A stretch of 64,000 bases of DNA from Gammaproteobacteria bacterium (lineage in GTDB: Bacteria > Pseudomonadota > Gammaproteobacteria > Pseudomonadales > Azotimanducaceae), in contig JABIZD010000084.1 of the NCBI GenBank assembly GCA_018666555.1, positions 1 to 64,000 on the forward strand, read 5' to 3'. The notes beneath the pieces were generated by a model. It had not been told where the DNA came from. It saw only the letters and a program-made list of their open reading frames with translations, and made no database searches. Shown here piece by piece: positions 9,303 to 17,888 of this stretch. Numbering within the stretch: position 1 is the first letter of the stretch; each line of letters opens with the position of its first letter. The translations under genes and the position numbers were made by a program.

Positions 9303-11120
9303 ATGCACAAAAGCCTCATCTATGTCACGCTTGGCCTCTGCATGCTTATCCTCTCAGGATGCCAGAGTCAATCACCTCCTCCGCCTACTAGTAGTACGCC
9401 AAGCATGCCATCCCCTCCGAGCATGCCATCTAGCACCCCACAACCTCCAAGCATGCCGTCACCACCAAGTCCACCGTCAAGCAGCTCGCAACCTCCAAGC
9501 ATGCCGTCACCACCAAGTCCACCGTCAAGCAGCTCGCAACCGCCTAGTATGCCTTCACCACCGACCACACCTTCAAGCAGCTCTCAACCATCGAGCCCGT
9601 CTCAGTCAGAGAGCTCATCCCAGTCAGAGAGTTCACCCCAGCAAGAGAACCAACAAAGTGAAAGCAGCGATAGCGAGTCTCAACAGGGCCAGGAGAGTTC
9701 TGCATCAAATGAACAAGCCCAGAGCAGTGGCCAGCAAAGTACCTCCAGTGAGGAAGAGTCCAACCGGCAAAGTGCAGCTGAGGATCTGCTGGCCAGTGGA
9801 CAGGATTTAATCGAAGCAGCTAATTCAGCTTCTACTGCAGATCAATCCAATTCAGCTGGTCAGCCGGCGTCAGAGTCTGGAGAAGAGTGGGACCCCTTAA
9901 TCCCCGAAACTGAAAGCCAAAGCGCTTCAGAAGAATTAATTTTCACCGACGAAACTGAGCAATCATCGCAGGCTGCGTCAGACACCAACAACCAGTCCAA
10001 TGAACAAGCCCAAAACAGCCAAACGCAACAAGCTGTCGCTGGCGATACAACAGACAGCGACATTGAAGAGGATTCAGAGACTATCGCCGAGGTGGGCGCA
10101 GAGTGGGACCCGTTAATCCCAGATAGTGAAAGCCAAAGTGCAGCAGAAGAAATAATATTCACTGATGAATCTGAGCAGTCAGAACAATCCGCCCAAGCAG
10201 TGCAAGCTGCATCAGATAGTAGTAACCAGGCCGATCCACAAGGCCAGAACAATCAAACAGAACAAACGGTTGCAGACGATGACGCAGACAGCAGTTCTCA
10301 TGCAAGTTCAGAGACTATCGCCGCAGCATCATCTGAAGCAGACACGGGTGCGCAGGACAATCAAACCGGCGAGGATCCTGCAATGCAGGACCTCGAACAA
10401 ACCCTGTTACAAGCTGGCCTAAGTATTAATAAAGCCGGTCAAGCGTTAGCTGACATGTCAACCGATGATGACATCACAAGCATAGAACAAATACTCGCTG
10501 AGGCCAGAATTGCCGTTATGGTATCCGAACAAGCGCTGCAAACATTAATCCAGGCTACCCCATCCGGATCTGACAACTTAGTAACCATCAATGATGCCGA
10601 TGCTGCTCTTGCAGGCGCCAACCGTGCTCTTATACTCGCTACTAATGCACTACTTTCAGGGGACCTAGGTTTACCAGAAGCAGATGCAGAAGGCTCAGGC
10701 ACCGGCAACCAAAGGATCAGCGAACTTGATAAAGCACTGCAGGATTCAATAGTCGTGTTTCAGGAGGGCGTACTCGAAGCCAGGCAGATCGCTACTCAGA
10801 CCCAGCCACCGGCAACGGCGACGGCTGGAGACCTGCCCCAGTCTATCATCATCAATGAAAGCGCCATTCAGGAAAGTCTATCCGAATCATCCGAAGAGGG
10901 GGATCCTCTAACCAGCCCGGTCCAGCAGGGTCGTATGCTGGATGAAAAAGAATCGACTCCAGTCAGCGCTCCAGTTTCTTCAATTCCCGATGATATACCC
11001 AGTCCCCAGGGCGACGACATCGTCGCACAGCAGTTGAGAGAAGCCGCCATAGCGGAACAGGACCCTGACCTTCAGGCAAAACTCTGGGAAGAATACAAAC
11101 GATACAAGGAGGGTATGTGA
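9303..11120 (+). CDS. Pro/Ser-rich repetitive lipoprotein, first gene of the VWA-stator operon
   Basis: 605 residues from the ATG at 9303, chosen because GAAGGG lies just upstream and it opens a lipoprotein signal (LGLCMLILSGC, Cys20); an in-frame ATG at 9231 would add 24 charged residues. Residues ~25-95 are a Pro/Ser linker with a 16-residue tandem repeat (QPPSMPSPPSPPSSSS). Residues ~95-380 are rich in Ser, Gln and acidic residues and contain two copies of a module beginning EWDPLIP and containing FTDE. A helical alanine-rich part (LAEARIAVMVSEQAL; AALAGANRALILATNAL) follows. The low-complexity part could span the periplasm or peptidoglycan. No catalytic features. The last 4 bases overlap the next gene. 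Confidence 0.78.
   Translation: MHKSLIYVTLGLCMLILSGCQSQSPPPPTSSTPSMPSPPSMPSSTPQPPSMPSPPSPPSSSSQPPSMPSPPSPPSSSSQPPSMPSPPTTPSSSSQPSSPSQSESSSQSESSPQQENQQSESSDSESQQGQESSASNEQAQSSGQQSTSSEEESNRQSAAEDLLASGQDLIEAANSASTADQSNSAGQPASESGEEWDPLIPETESQSASEELIFTDETEQSSQAASDTNNQSNEQAQNSQTQQAVAGDTTDSDIEEDSETIAEVGAEWDPLIPDSESQSAAEEIIFTDESEQSEQSAQAVQAASDSSNQADPQGQNNQTEQTVADDDADSSSHASSETIAAASSEADTGAQDNQTGEDPAMQDLEQTLLQAGLSINKAGQALADMSTDDDITSIEQILAEARIAVMVSEQALQTLIQATPSGSDNLVTINDADAALAGANRALILATNALLSGDLGLPEADAEGSGTGNQRISELDKALQDSIVVFQEGVLEARQIATQTQPPATATAGDLPQSIIINESAIQESLSESSEEGDPLTSPVQQGRMLDEKESTPVSAPVSSIPDDIPSPQGDDIVAQQLREAAIAEQDPDLQAKLWEEYKRYKEGM
9441..9584 (+). repeat. 48-bp tandem repeat (2 exact copies + 1 degenerate) in the lipoprotein gene
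   Basis: Two identical 48-bp units at 9441-9488 and 9489-9536 are followed by a third diverged copy at 9537-9584. Each encodes the 16-residue unit QPPSMPSPPSPPSSSS (third copy: TT for SP). Exact DNA identity of the first two copies points to recent slippage or recombination, so linker length may vary among strains. Confidence 0.9.
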
Positions 11121-12427
11121 TTAACGGATTTAAAGAGTTCTCAACCTTGAGCCTGCACAACCTGGCGCCTATCACTCGTCAAGGCTTTCTCAGATTGACC
11201 AGGTCAGTTAATTTTAGGCATTCCAGGCATACCGGCAACCGCTTTCTAGTGCCCGTATTCGCTTGTTTAGTGTCGTTATCAGGCTGCTCAACCACACAGG
11301 TTATAACGGCTAATTCGGCGCCCGCGGTACAGATCCAGGAAAGCATACCAGATGCCCTGCTTCTCGATATCGCAATTCAACCCTTTGATCCGAACATACC
11401 ATCACCTGATTCCGGATCAGACGATCGACTCTCCGTTTCCACTGATGTTCGCCGGGCAGAATCCAGGTATATCGCTTCTCACCTCAAAGACACCCTCGAA
11501 CAAACGGGTAACTGGGGAACTGTCCGGGTCATTCCCATGCCATCCAAAGCGAGCCAGCTCAATCTGACCGGGAAAATTCTGGTTTCAGATGGGGAAATTT
11601 TGAAAGTGGCAATTAAAGTCAGCGATGCCAAGGGGCGACCCTGGCTCAATAAAGTTTACGACGATACTGCCAGCAGATATGGCTATCAAACCGTTAGAGA
11701 GGATCCTTTTCAGGACCTTTATAACAATATTGCCAATGACCTCATCGCTTTTCATCAAAATCTTGACGAGCAAAAAATCTCTGAAATCCAGACCCTGGCG
11801 CAGATTCGCTTTGCCGCTGACCTTGCCCCAGACGCTTTCAAGGACTATATCAGCACCAGCAGAAACGGACAGATTTCGGTGACCCAGTTACCCGCCGAAA
11901 ACGACCTTATTATCAATCGAGTAAAACTAATTAAAACCCAGGATGAGCTGCTGATTGATACACTCGATGATTACTATGGGCAATTCTATAGGGAAATGAA
12001 ACCGTCCTACGATGAATGGCGTTATGCAACTTATGAAGAGGTCGTAAAACTCCGACAAATAAAAAAACAAGCGCGTGGCCGCCTGCTGGGTGGTGTCGCC
12101 TTAATTGCCGGTGGCCTTTACGCTGGGTCCGAAAGTAACTCCTGGGCCGGTAATGCCGCAACTGCAGGAGCGGTTGTCGGTGGTATTGGCGCTATCAAAA
12201 GCGGCTTGGACCGATTAAAGCAAGCAGAAATACATGAGCAGGCCCTGAAAGAACTAACCCAGTCCCTGGGCATGGAGATAACACCGAACATCCTGGAAAT
12301 TGAAGGCCGTACCATCGAACTAACCGGGTCGGCTGATAAACAGTTTGATGACTGGAGAGGCATTCTCCGCGAAATATATGCAGAGGAAACAAATAACACC
12401 CTAGAGACCCAGGCAACCAGTCAATAA
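11117..12427 (+). CDS. Putative lipoprotein with glycine-zipper segment
   Basis: 436 residues from a GTG whose GTGA overlaps the stop of the preceding gene, a layout typical of translational coupling. A hydrophobic stretch ends in the lipobox LVSLSGC (Cys57); the n-region is unusually long, so a downstream TTG near residue 26 may be the true start. The mature part contains a domain starting LLLDIAIQPFDPNIP with strands (LNLTGKILVSDGEILKVAIK) like those of periplasmic assembly lipoproteins. Near residues 316-356 there is a Gly/Ala-rich stretch (GGVALIAGGLYAGSES; GNAATAGAVVGGIGAI), a glycine-zipper pattern that can insert in or oligomerise on a membrane. No recognised family; part of the envelope operon. 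Confidence 0.7.
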   Translation: MINGFKEFSTLSLHNLAPITRQGFLRLTRSVNFRHSRHTGNRFLVPVFACLVSLSGCSTTQVITANSAPAVQIQESIPDALLLDIAIQPFDPNIPSPDSGSDDRLSVSTDVRRAESRYIASHLKDTLEQTGNWGTVRVIPMPSKASQLNLTGKILVSDGEILKVAIKVSDAKGRPWLNKVYDDTASRYGYQTVREDPFQDLYNNIANDLIAFHQNLDEQKISEIQTLAQIRFAADLAPDAFKDYISTSRNGQISVTQLPAENDLIINRVKLIKTQDELLIDTLDDYYGQFYREMKPSYDEWRYATYEEVVKLRQIKKQARGRLLGGVALIAGGLYAGSESNSWAGNAATAGAVVGGIGAIKSGLDRLKQAEIHEQALKELTQSLGMEITPNILEIEGRTIELTGSADKQFDDWRGILREIYAEETNNTLETQATSQ

Positions 12428-12429
12428 TC

Positions 12430-14703
12430 ATGACGGATCAGCAACAACAGGGCGATCTTTTCGCTGATCACTTTACCCTTCTGCAATCGCTTCAGCGAAC
12501 GCCTCACTATCGCCAGTGGTTAGCCATTGACAATCGATCCGGACAGAAGGTCTGCATTACTATTTTTCCTTCAGAGGCTAACCAGCTTGATCGATTGAGC
12601 CCTGTTAGCCATCATCTGAAACGTCTGATCCATCCCAATATCGCTCAGCACCTTGAAATCGGCCATGTTGAACAAGACCTGTATAGCCTCGACCAATATG
12701 AGAAAGTAACTGGATCCCTGAATACAGACTCAGGCCTGGATCACAATAGCCTGCTTTTCAAACAATTGCTGGACACCCTGGGTTACAGTCATGACCTTGG
12801 CTTCTTTCACGGTAATCTGACCGCCGAGCGAATACAGATAAAAGAAAATGGTCAGCTATACCTGACCCAGTTTGGCTGGCCACCCGGCATGTTTGATCAG
12901 GCAGAGCTCAACAGCAAAGGGTCAACTGGCGCGAACACGGACATTCATCGCCTCGGACAACTCATCTATACCGCAGCGACTGGCCAGAATTGGGTACCCA
13001 GCGCGATTTTCGTTTCCGATACCCCCGTAGAACCGGATGTTAAACTTGCTTTAGAGGCGATGCTCCAGGAGCCAGATACTTCACTAAAACTAAATCTAGG
13101 TGAGCTCAAAACGCTGATTTTCGAATCCGATACTGGTATCAGCGCAGCGACTAATCTTATATCCGCGCAGACGTTTTCTCCCGCTACTGCATCAACCACC
13201 ATCAATACTCAGCCTGCACAAACCACGCAAATACCCGCCATAGACACCTCATCTTTCAGCCCCTGGCTTATAGCTCTGAGCGTCCTGCTGATAACGGCAG
13301 GATTATTCATCTTCTTGATCCTGCCCAAACTAGTTTCCCCATCGGCTACCGACACCCTGGTAAAAACCCCACTGGTAACCACAGAGACAAAAAACTCGGC
13401 AAAGGCCTCGGCAAAGGACTCGGGACAAGTCGAACCAGAGCTCGCGCCCATTGAGGCAGCTCAATTGGCCGTTTTTCAAAAAGATAGCGCCGTAACAGCC
13501 GAGTCTTTTCTACGAATATTACTGGACCTTGAAGATCGGGGAATCGCCCAATGGGATGCTGAATCGCTTGAGCGCATAAACAAGTCAGCTGCACAAGCTG
13601 ACGAATTATTCAAACAGGATCAATATCAACAGGCAATGTTAGCCTATAGAGAGCTACTGGGAGCCGTAACTGAACTTCAAAATAAGCTGCCAATCATTCT
13701 CGAACAGCAGATAAAACGAGCCGAAACAGCGTTTAACGACGGTAATGCAATCCAAGCTCAAATCGCCTGGAAACTGGTATCTCAAATACAACCCGAGCAA
13801 TCATCGCACTCAATACAACTCGCTAGAGCAGAGCAATTACCCCAAGTACTCAGCTTAATCGAATCTGCCCTGGAAGCAGACCAACAAGGCAATCTAACAC
13901 AGGCTGTCGCCGACCTTAAGCGTGCCTACAACCTGGACCCAGAATGGCCCGCCGCCAGACAGCAGCTTGACCGGCTCCAAAAAGAACTTGCTAACCGGAA
14001 TTTTAACATTGCCATGTCGAACGGATTTGATGCTTTGACTGCAAAACAATACTCCGAAGCAGACCAGGCATTTTCCCAGGCTGCTGCAATAAAACCATCA
14101 AACACTGCCCCCACAGATGGCCTGCAGCAGGTGATTATTGCTAGAAAACAAGCACTCATTGCCAGTAAGCAGACATCTGCTGAGACCGCTGTCAGCGATG
14201 AAAACTGGCTGCAGGCGGCAACAATTTTCGAGAGTATTCTTAATCTGGATGATACTTTGTTGTTTGCCGACGCGGGGCTTAAGCTGGCCCAATCGAGAAT
14301 AGAGGTACAAAAAAGATTGACTGACCTACTCGCCAATCCCGCCAGTCTGCAACAGGATCCAATGCTTGCCGATGCCAAATTGCTCGCCATCGAACTCAGC
14401 CGGCTCACCCCTCCGCGGGATAGAATTCAAGCGTCCTTAAGCCAATTAACCCGTTTGATTTCCGTTGCCCGCATTCCCATACCTGTCACCATCGAATCTA
14501 ACAACCGGACCAATGTCTCAATCCTGAGGCTGGGAGAACAGGGCAGACTGGGTCTGATAAACAAACAGACTTTGTCGCTCATCCCCGGGCGCTATGTCAT
14601 CATCGGCAAACGCCGTGGATATCGCGATATCCGCCGGGAAATTACATTAACCTACGGCTCGCCCAAACCCGTTGTTGAGGTCAGTTGTGAGGAAGCCATC
14701 TGA
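12430..14703 (+). CDS. Membrane pseudokinase with periplasmic TPR region
   Basis: 757 residues. Residues ~14-215 look like a Ser/Thr kinase fold (HPNIAQHLEIGHV; LLDTLGYSHDLGFFHGNLTA; DIHRLGQLIYTAATGQ). The catalytic residues are gone: the HRDLKPEN loop reads HGNLTAERIQ, DFG reads QFG, and the expected ATP-binding Lys strand reads VCITIFP. It is therefore probably a pseudokinase. A transmembrane helix (~276-300, WLIALSVLLITAGLFIFLIL) places the rest outside the inner membrane: helical TPR-like repeats (~360-640; QGNLTQAVADLKRAYNLDPE) and a PEGA-like C-terminal end (TLSLIPGRYVIIGKRRGYRD). It starts 2 nt after the preceding stop and overlaps the next ATG by one base. A scaffold or sensor role is inferred. 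Confidence 0.75.
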   Translation: MTDQQQQGDLFADHFTLLQSLQRTPHYRQWLAIDNRSGQKVCITIFPSEANQLDRLSPVSHHLKRLIHPNIAQHLEIGHVEQDLYSLDQYEKVTGSLNTDSGLDHNSLLFKQLLDTLGYSHDLGFFHGNLTAERIQIKENGQLYLTQFGWPPGMFDQAELNSKGSTGANTDIHRLGQLIYTAATGQNWVPSAIFVSDTPVEPDVKLALEAMLQEPDTSLKLNLGELKTLIFESDTGISAATNLISAQTFSPATASTTINTQPAQTTQIPAIDTSSFSPWLIALSVLLITAGLFIFLILPKLVSPSATDTLVKTPLVTTETKNSAKASAKDSGQVEPELAPIEAAQLAVFQKDSAVTAESFLRILLDLEDRGIAQWDAESLERINKSAAQADELFKQDQYQQAMLAYRELLGAVTELQNKLPIILEQQIKRAETAFNDGNAIQAQIAWKLVSQIQPEQSSHSIQLARAEQLPQVLSLIESALEADQQGNLTQAVADLKRAYNLDPEWPAARQQLDRLQKELANRNFNIAMSNGFDALTAKQYSEADQAFSQAAAIKPSNTAPTDGLQQVIIARKQALIASKQTSAETAVSDENWLQAATIFESILNLDDTLLFADAGLKLAQSRIEVQKRLTDLLANPASLQQDPMLADAKLLAIELSRLTPPRDRIQASLSQLTRLISVARIPIPVTIESNNRTNVSILRLGEQGRLGLINKQTLSLIPGRYVIIGKRRGYRDIRREITLTYGSPKPVVEVSCEEAI

Positions 14704-16763
14704 TGAGCGACCCGACTACCGATCTAGCTGACGAGATCATTGGCACCCCTTTCAGCCCACCTGAGCAGACAGCCGTTAAGCAGCGTAAAAAACTGCCTCT
14801 GGTGCCTTTTATATTGCTTCTCGCCCTACTGGTTGCTGCCGCTATCGCCTGGTTTCTGTTTACTGCCAAGGCTGTGGAGTTCTCTGTAACTCCAACCCCG
14901 ACCCAAGTTGAAATTACTGATGGCTTCAGCTACCAGGTCGGAAAACGTTCGCTCATGCTACCTGGAGAATTCACCCTGGAAGCAGAACTAGATGGTTATC
15001 AACCACTGCGCGAAAATATCACGGTTACGGCGCAGGATGATCAGTATTTCAGTTTCAAACTGTCTAAAAAACCAGGACGATTAACTATTTCAACCAGTCC
15101 TGAAGTTGACGCACAAGTTTTTATTGACCAGGAGTTTGCCGGCAATGCTCCACTGGTTAACGAGCAGATTGAACCTGGTATTCACGATATCAGCCTGATC
15201 TCAGAAAGATTTCTTCGCTACGAAACTGAAATAGACGTTGCCGGCATGGAATTACTTCAGGAAATACAAGCCATTCTTGAACCGGCCTGGATCAATCTTG
15301 AAGTGACCAGTCAACCCACTCAAGCCATCATAAAAGTCGACGGTGAAATAATTGACCAGACCCCAGCCAACATAGAAATTCTCGAAGGTAGCCGGGAACT
15401 GACTATTGAAAAATCAGGCTATAAAAAATGGCAGCGCCGGCTACTAGTCAAACATGATGTAGCCCAGACCCTTGAGCAGATACTGCTGACTCCCGCCGAT
15501 GGGCAGATTACCATAAAAACATTACCCACTAACGCTAGTATTCGAATCAATAAGAAATACCAGGGCCAGTCGCCGGTTTCAATAGAACTTGCACCCGGTA
15601 ATAGTTATAACGTGGTGGCTAACAAAGCGGGCTATAAAATTTTGCAGAAGCAAGTCAGCGTTGAAGCAGAACAGGACATCGAACTCAGCCTGACCTTAGA
15701 ACCCATTACCGGCAAAATTAAAATCGTCGCAGTTCCTGCCGATAGTGAACTCTGGATTGATGGAAAACTCATCGGCAATGCAAATCGTGAAGTCAAATTA
15801 AGCGCTACATTACATGACCTGGAAATACGCAAGCCCGGGTTTGCGACCTATAGAAAATCCGTAACACCACAACCGGACCTAAACCAGCAGCTAATGGTGA
15901 GATTGAAGACTCAGGCCGAAGCTAAAATAGATGCCATACCTCAGATGGTTAATAGTTCCGTTGGCGATCAACTCAATTTGGTGCTGCCGGGCAAGCTGAC
16001 ACTGGGAGCGGAACGCCGGGATCGCGGTCGTCGGTCCAATGAAATACTAAGACAGGTCACCCTCACCAGAGCGTTTTATCTGGGCACTAAGGAAGTTACC
16101 AACCGCCAATACAAACAATTTTCTCCCGGCCATGATCCCGGCTTTTTTGGCCGGTCCCTGCTCGGAGAAGACGACAGGCCCGTAGTTAACGTATCCTGGG
16201 ATGATGCTGTGCGCTACTGTAACTGGCTGAGTCAGAAAGATGGCCTACCCGTGGCCTACGAAATGACATCACAAGCATGGAAACTGATCAGCCCGGCGAC
16301 AATAGGTTATCGCTTGCCCACAGAAGCCGAATGGGCCTATGCCAGCCGTTTCGCCCATGGCCAGTCACCAAGTCGTTTCCCTTGGGGCGACAGCTTGCCT
16401 CCACCAGAAAATTACGGCAACTTTGCTGATGAAAGCGCCACAGGCATGGTTCCTTATACCATTAAAGGGTATAACGATTCATTTAGAGGACCGGCCCCTG
16501 CAGCCACGTTCCCGGCCAATACACTTGGACTCTTTGATCTTGCCGGTAATGTTTCAGAGTGGGTTAATGACCGGTACAGTGTTGCACTTCCGAAAGGCCC
16601 CGAATTAGACAGAAAAGGACCTGAATCAGGAGATTATTTTGTGATCCGAGGATCTAATTTTTCGCAAGGAAGGTTTAGTGAACTTCGCTGGACCTATCGT
16701 GATTATGGCGCAGACCCAAGACAAGACGTGGGTTTCAGAATAGCAAGAGATATCACCGAATGA
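14703..16763 (+). CDS. Membrane-anchored PEGA-repeat protein with FGE/sulfatase-modifying-factor-like domain
   Basis: 686 residues. A single transmembrane helix (~33-53, FILLLALLVAAAIAWFLF) is followed by about five PEGA-type beta modules near residues 57-108, 126-178, 197-250, 267-320 and 337-390, each with a conserved IxxxPxxAxIxIDG-like strand and a G-Y/F turn (KSGYKKW, KAGYKIL, KPGFATY). The C-terminal domain (~424-685) is of the formylglycine-generating-enzyme superfamily: VNVSWDDAVRYCNWLS, YRLPTEAEWAYA, GLFDLAGNVSEWVND, VGFRIARD. The catalytic Cys pair of true FGE is absent, so it likely binds rather than modifies. It overlaps its neighbours by 1 and 4 bp inside the operon. Confidence 0.85.
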   Translation: MSDPTTDLADEIIGTPFSPPEQTAVKQRKKLPLVPFILLLALLVAAAIAWFLFTAKAVEFSVTPTPTQVEITDGFSYQVGKRSLMLPGEFTLEAELDGYQPLRENITVTAQDDQYFSFKLSKKPGRLTISTSPEVDAQVFIDQEFAGNAPLVNEQIEPGIHDISLISERFLRYETEIDVAGMELLQEIQAILEPAWINLEVTSQPTQAIIKVDGEIIDQTPANIEILEGSRELTIEKSGYKKWQRRLLVKHDVAQTLEQILLTPADGQITIKTLPTNASIRINKKYQGQSPVSIELAPGNSYNVVANKAGYKILQKQVSVEAEQDIELSLTLEPITGKIKIVAVPADSELWIDGKLIGNANREVKLSATLHDLEIRKPGFATYRKSVTPQPDLNQQLMVRLKTQAEAKIDAIPQMVNSSVGDQLNLVLPGKLTLGAERRDRGRRSNEILRQVTLTRAFYLGTKEVTNRQYKQFSPGHDPGFFGRSLLGEDDRPVVNVSWDDAVRYCNWLSQKDGLPVAYEMTSQAWKLISPATIGYRLPTEAEWAYASRFAHGQSPSRFPWGDSLPPPENYGNFADESATGMVPYTIKGYNDSFRGPAPAATFPANTLGLFDLAGNVSEWVNDRYSVALPKGPELDRKGPESGDYFVIRGSNFSQGRFSELRWTYRDYGADPRQDVGFRIARDITE

Positions 16764-17059
16764 CTCGCCCTGTGCTAATATTTTGCCTCATCCTAACGGC
16801 CACATTCTCGCCTCTGGCAATGCCTGCCCAGATGGCAACGATGCCATCAATCGTTAATGCAGCCACTCAACAGGAAATCAGTGCAGATGCAACCGAGCCA
16901 ACCCCTGAAAAAGATATTCAGGCAGCTGCCAAAGTAGAAGTTGAATTACCCGATGCTAAAGAACTAAGGAAGCGAAACCTGGGAGAGGCGTTTAAAATAT
17001 TCAAGCCAAGTGAAGCGATCAGTGCCGATAACGCTGTGCCTTTCCCAATCGATATATAG
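16760..17059 (+). CDS. Small secreted protein of the VWA-stator operon
   Basis: 99 residues starting with a clear signal peptide (VLIFCLILTATFSPLAMPA) and ending AVPFPIDI. The mature part is ~75 residues, charged and mostly helical (KVEVELPDAKELRKRNLGEA). Its ATG overlaps the upstream stop (ATGA), so it is translated with the PEGA/FGE-like protein. I recognise no family. The position between the PEGA protein and the channel subunit suggests a periplasmic accessory factor, which is inference. Confidence 0.62.
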   Translation: MTRPVLIFCLILTATFSPLAMPAQMATMPSIVNAATQQEISADATEPTPEKDIQAAAKVEVELPDAKELRKRNLGEAFKIFKPSEAISADNAVPFPIDI

Positions 17060-17084
17060 AGTCACCAGTCAGGAAACCGCATTT

Positions 17085-17879
17085 ATGAAAAAGCAATTAC
17101 CACTTGAGTTTTTATACCAGATATTTTCTCTCATTATCGCGGTTCTGATTGTCCACGCCATTTATGTCTCGATTGTGCGCCCTAATGCAAGCGCAGTGCT
17201 TGAACAACAGGCTCTGCTCATAAACGAAAATCCAGACTATGTACCGGAAAGAAACAGTTATGTGATTGTTCAGGACATGGAACAAGAGGCCTGCTTTATC
17301 CTGATGCTTTGGGTCATCTCACTGATGAGCCTTAAAAGTGTCCAGATATTAAGAGAAAAACGGATGATGAGCCTGGAACTAATCCCCAGGAGCCAAGGCA
17401 CCAGTATTCTTCCCCAGGATAGCCGAGAATATGCCCGGCCCATTGAGGCACTCAGCCAGGAGCAACAAACTCTATTGCTACCTAGAACACTGCTCATTGC
17501 TCTGCATCGCTTCCGTTCAACCGCTAATATTCAGGATGTATCCAGTGCTATTCGGTCGATCTGCGAATCCGAATCAGAAAGACTCGACTCTGAACTATCC
17601 ATGGTTCGCTATATCGCCTGGGCCATCCCGTCTATCGGCTTCCTGGGCACAGTAAGAGGTATTGGCCAGGCTCTCGGCCAGGCACACCAAGCTGTACAAG
17701 GCGATATCGCAGGCGTCACCCAAAGTCTGGGGGTGGCTTTCAACTCAACTTTTGTTGCCCTGTTGATCAGCATCCTGATCATGTTCTTAATGCACCAATT
17801 ACAGTTAGCCCAAGAGCGCTCAGTACTTGAAGCTGAGAATTACTGTGATGAGCGGCTGATACGATATCTTCAAGTTTAA
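17085..17879 (+). CDS. ExbB/TolQ/MotA-family proton-channel protein
   Basis: 264 residues from the ATG at 17085 (AGGA site upstream; a further in-frame start at 17010 lies inside the previous gene). Predicted helices: ~10-30 (QIFSLIIAVLIVHAIYVSIV), ~68-88 (ACFILMLWVISLMSL) and, near the end, two further helices of the MotA/TolQ/ExbB core. The signature AIPSIGFLGTVRGIGQAL matches the IAPxLGLLGTVxG motif of this family, followed by GVAFNSTFVALLISILIMFL, the helix that lines the ion path. Family members work with ExbD, TolR or MotB partners to turn proton or sodium flow into force. No separate ExbD gene is seen; the two downstream VWA proteins may fill that role (inference). Confidence 0.85.
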   Translation: MKKQLPLEFLYQIFSLIIAVLIVHAIYVSIVRPNASAVLEQQALLINENPDYVPERNSYVIVQDMEQEACFILMLWVISLMSLKSVQILREKRMMSLELIPRSQGTSILPQDSREYARPIEALSQEQQTLLLPRTLLIALHRFRSTANIQDVSSAIRSICESESERLDSELSMVRYIAWAIPSIGFLGTVRGIGQALGQAHQAVQGDIAGVTQSLGVAFNSTFVALLISILIMFLMHQLQLAQERSVLEAENYCDERLIRYLQV

Positions 17880-17888
17880 GGGAATAGC

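Noticed and set aside
9322-9810. 162-codon ORF in another frame over the lipoprotein repeats
   Set aside because: His/Gln/Arg-rich reading caused by the tandem repeats; the lipoprotein frame has the signal peptide and ribosome site.
13926-14408. 160-codon ORF on the minus strand
   Set aside because: Antisense to the TPR part of the pseudokinase gene; Ser/Ala/Leu-rich shadow translation.
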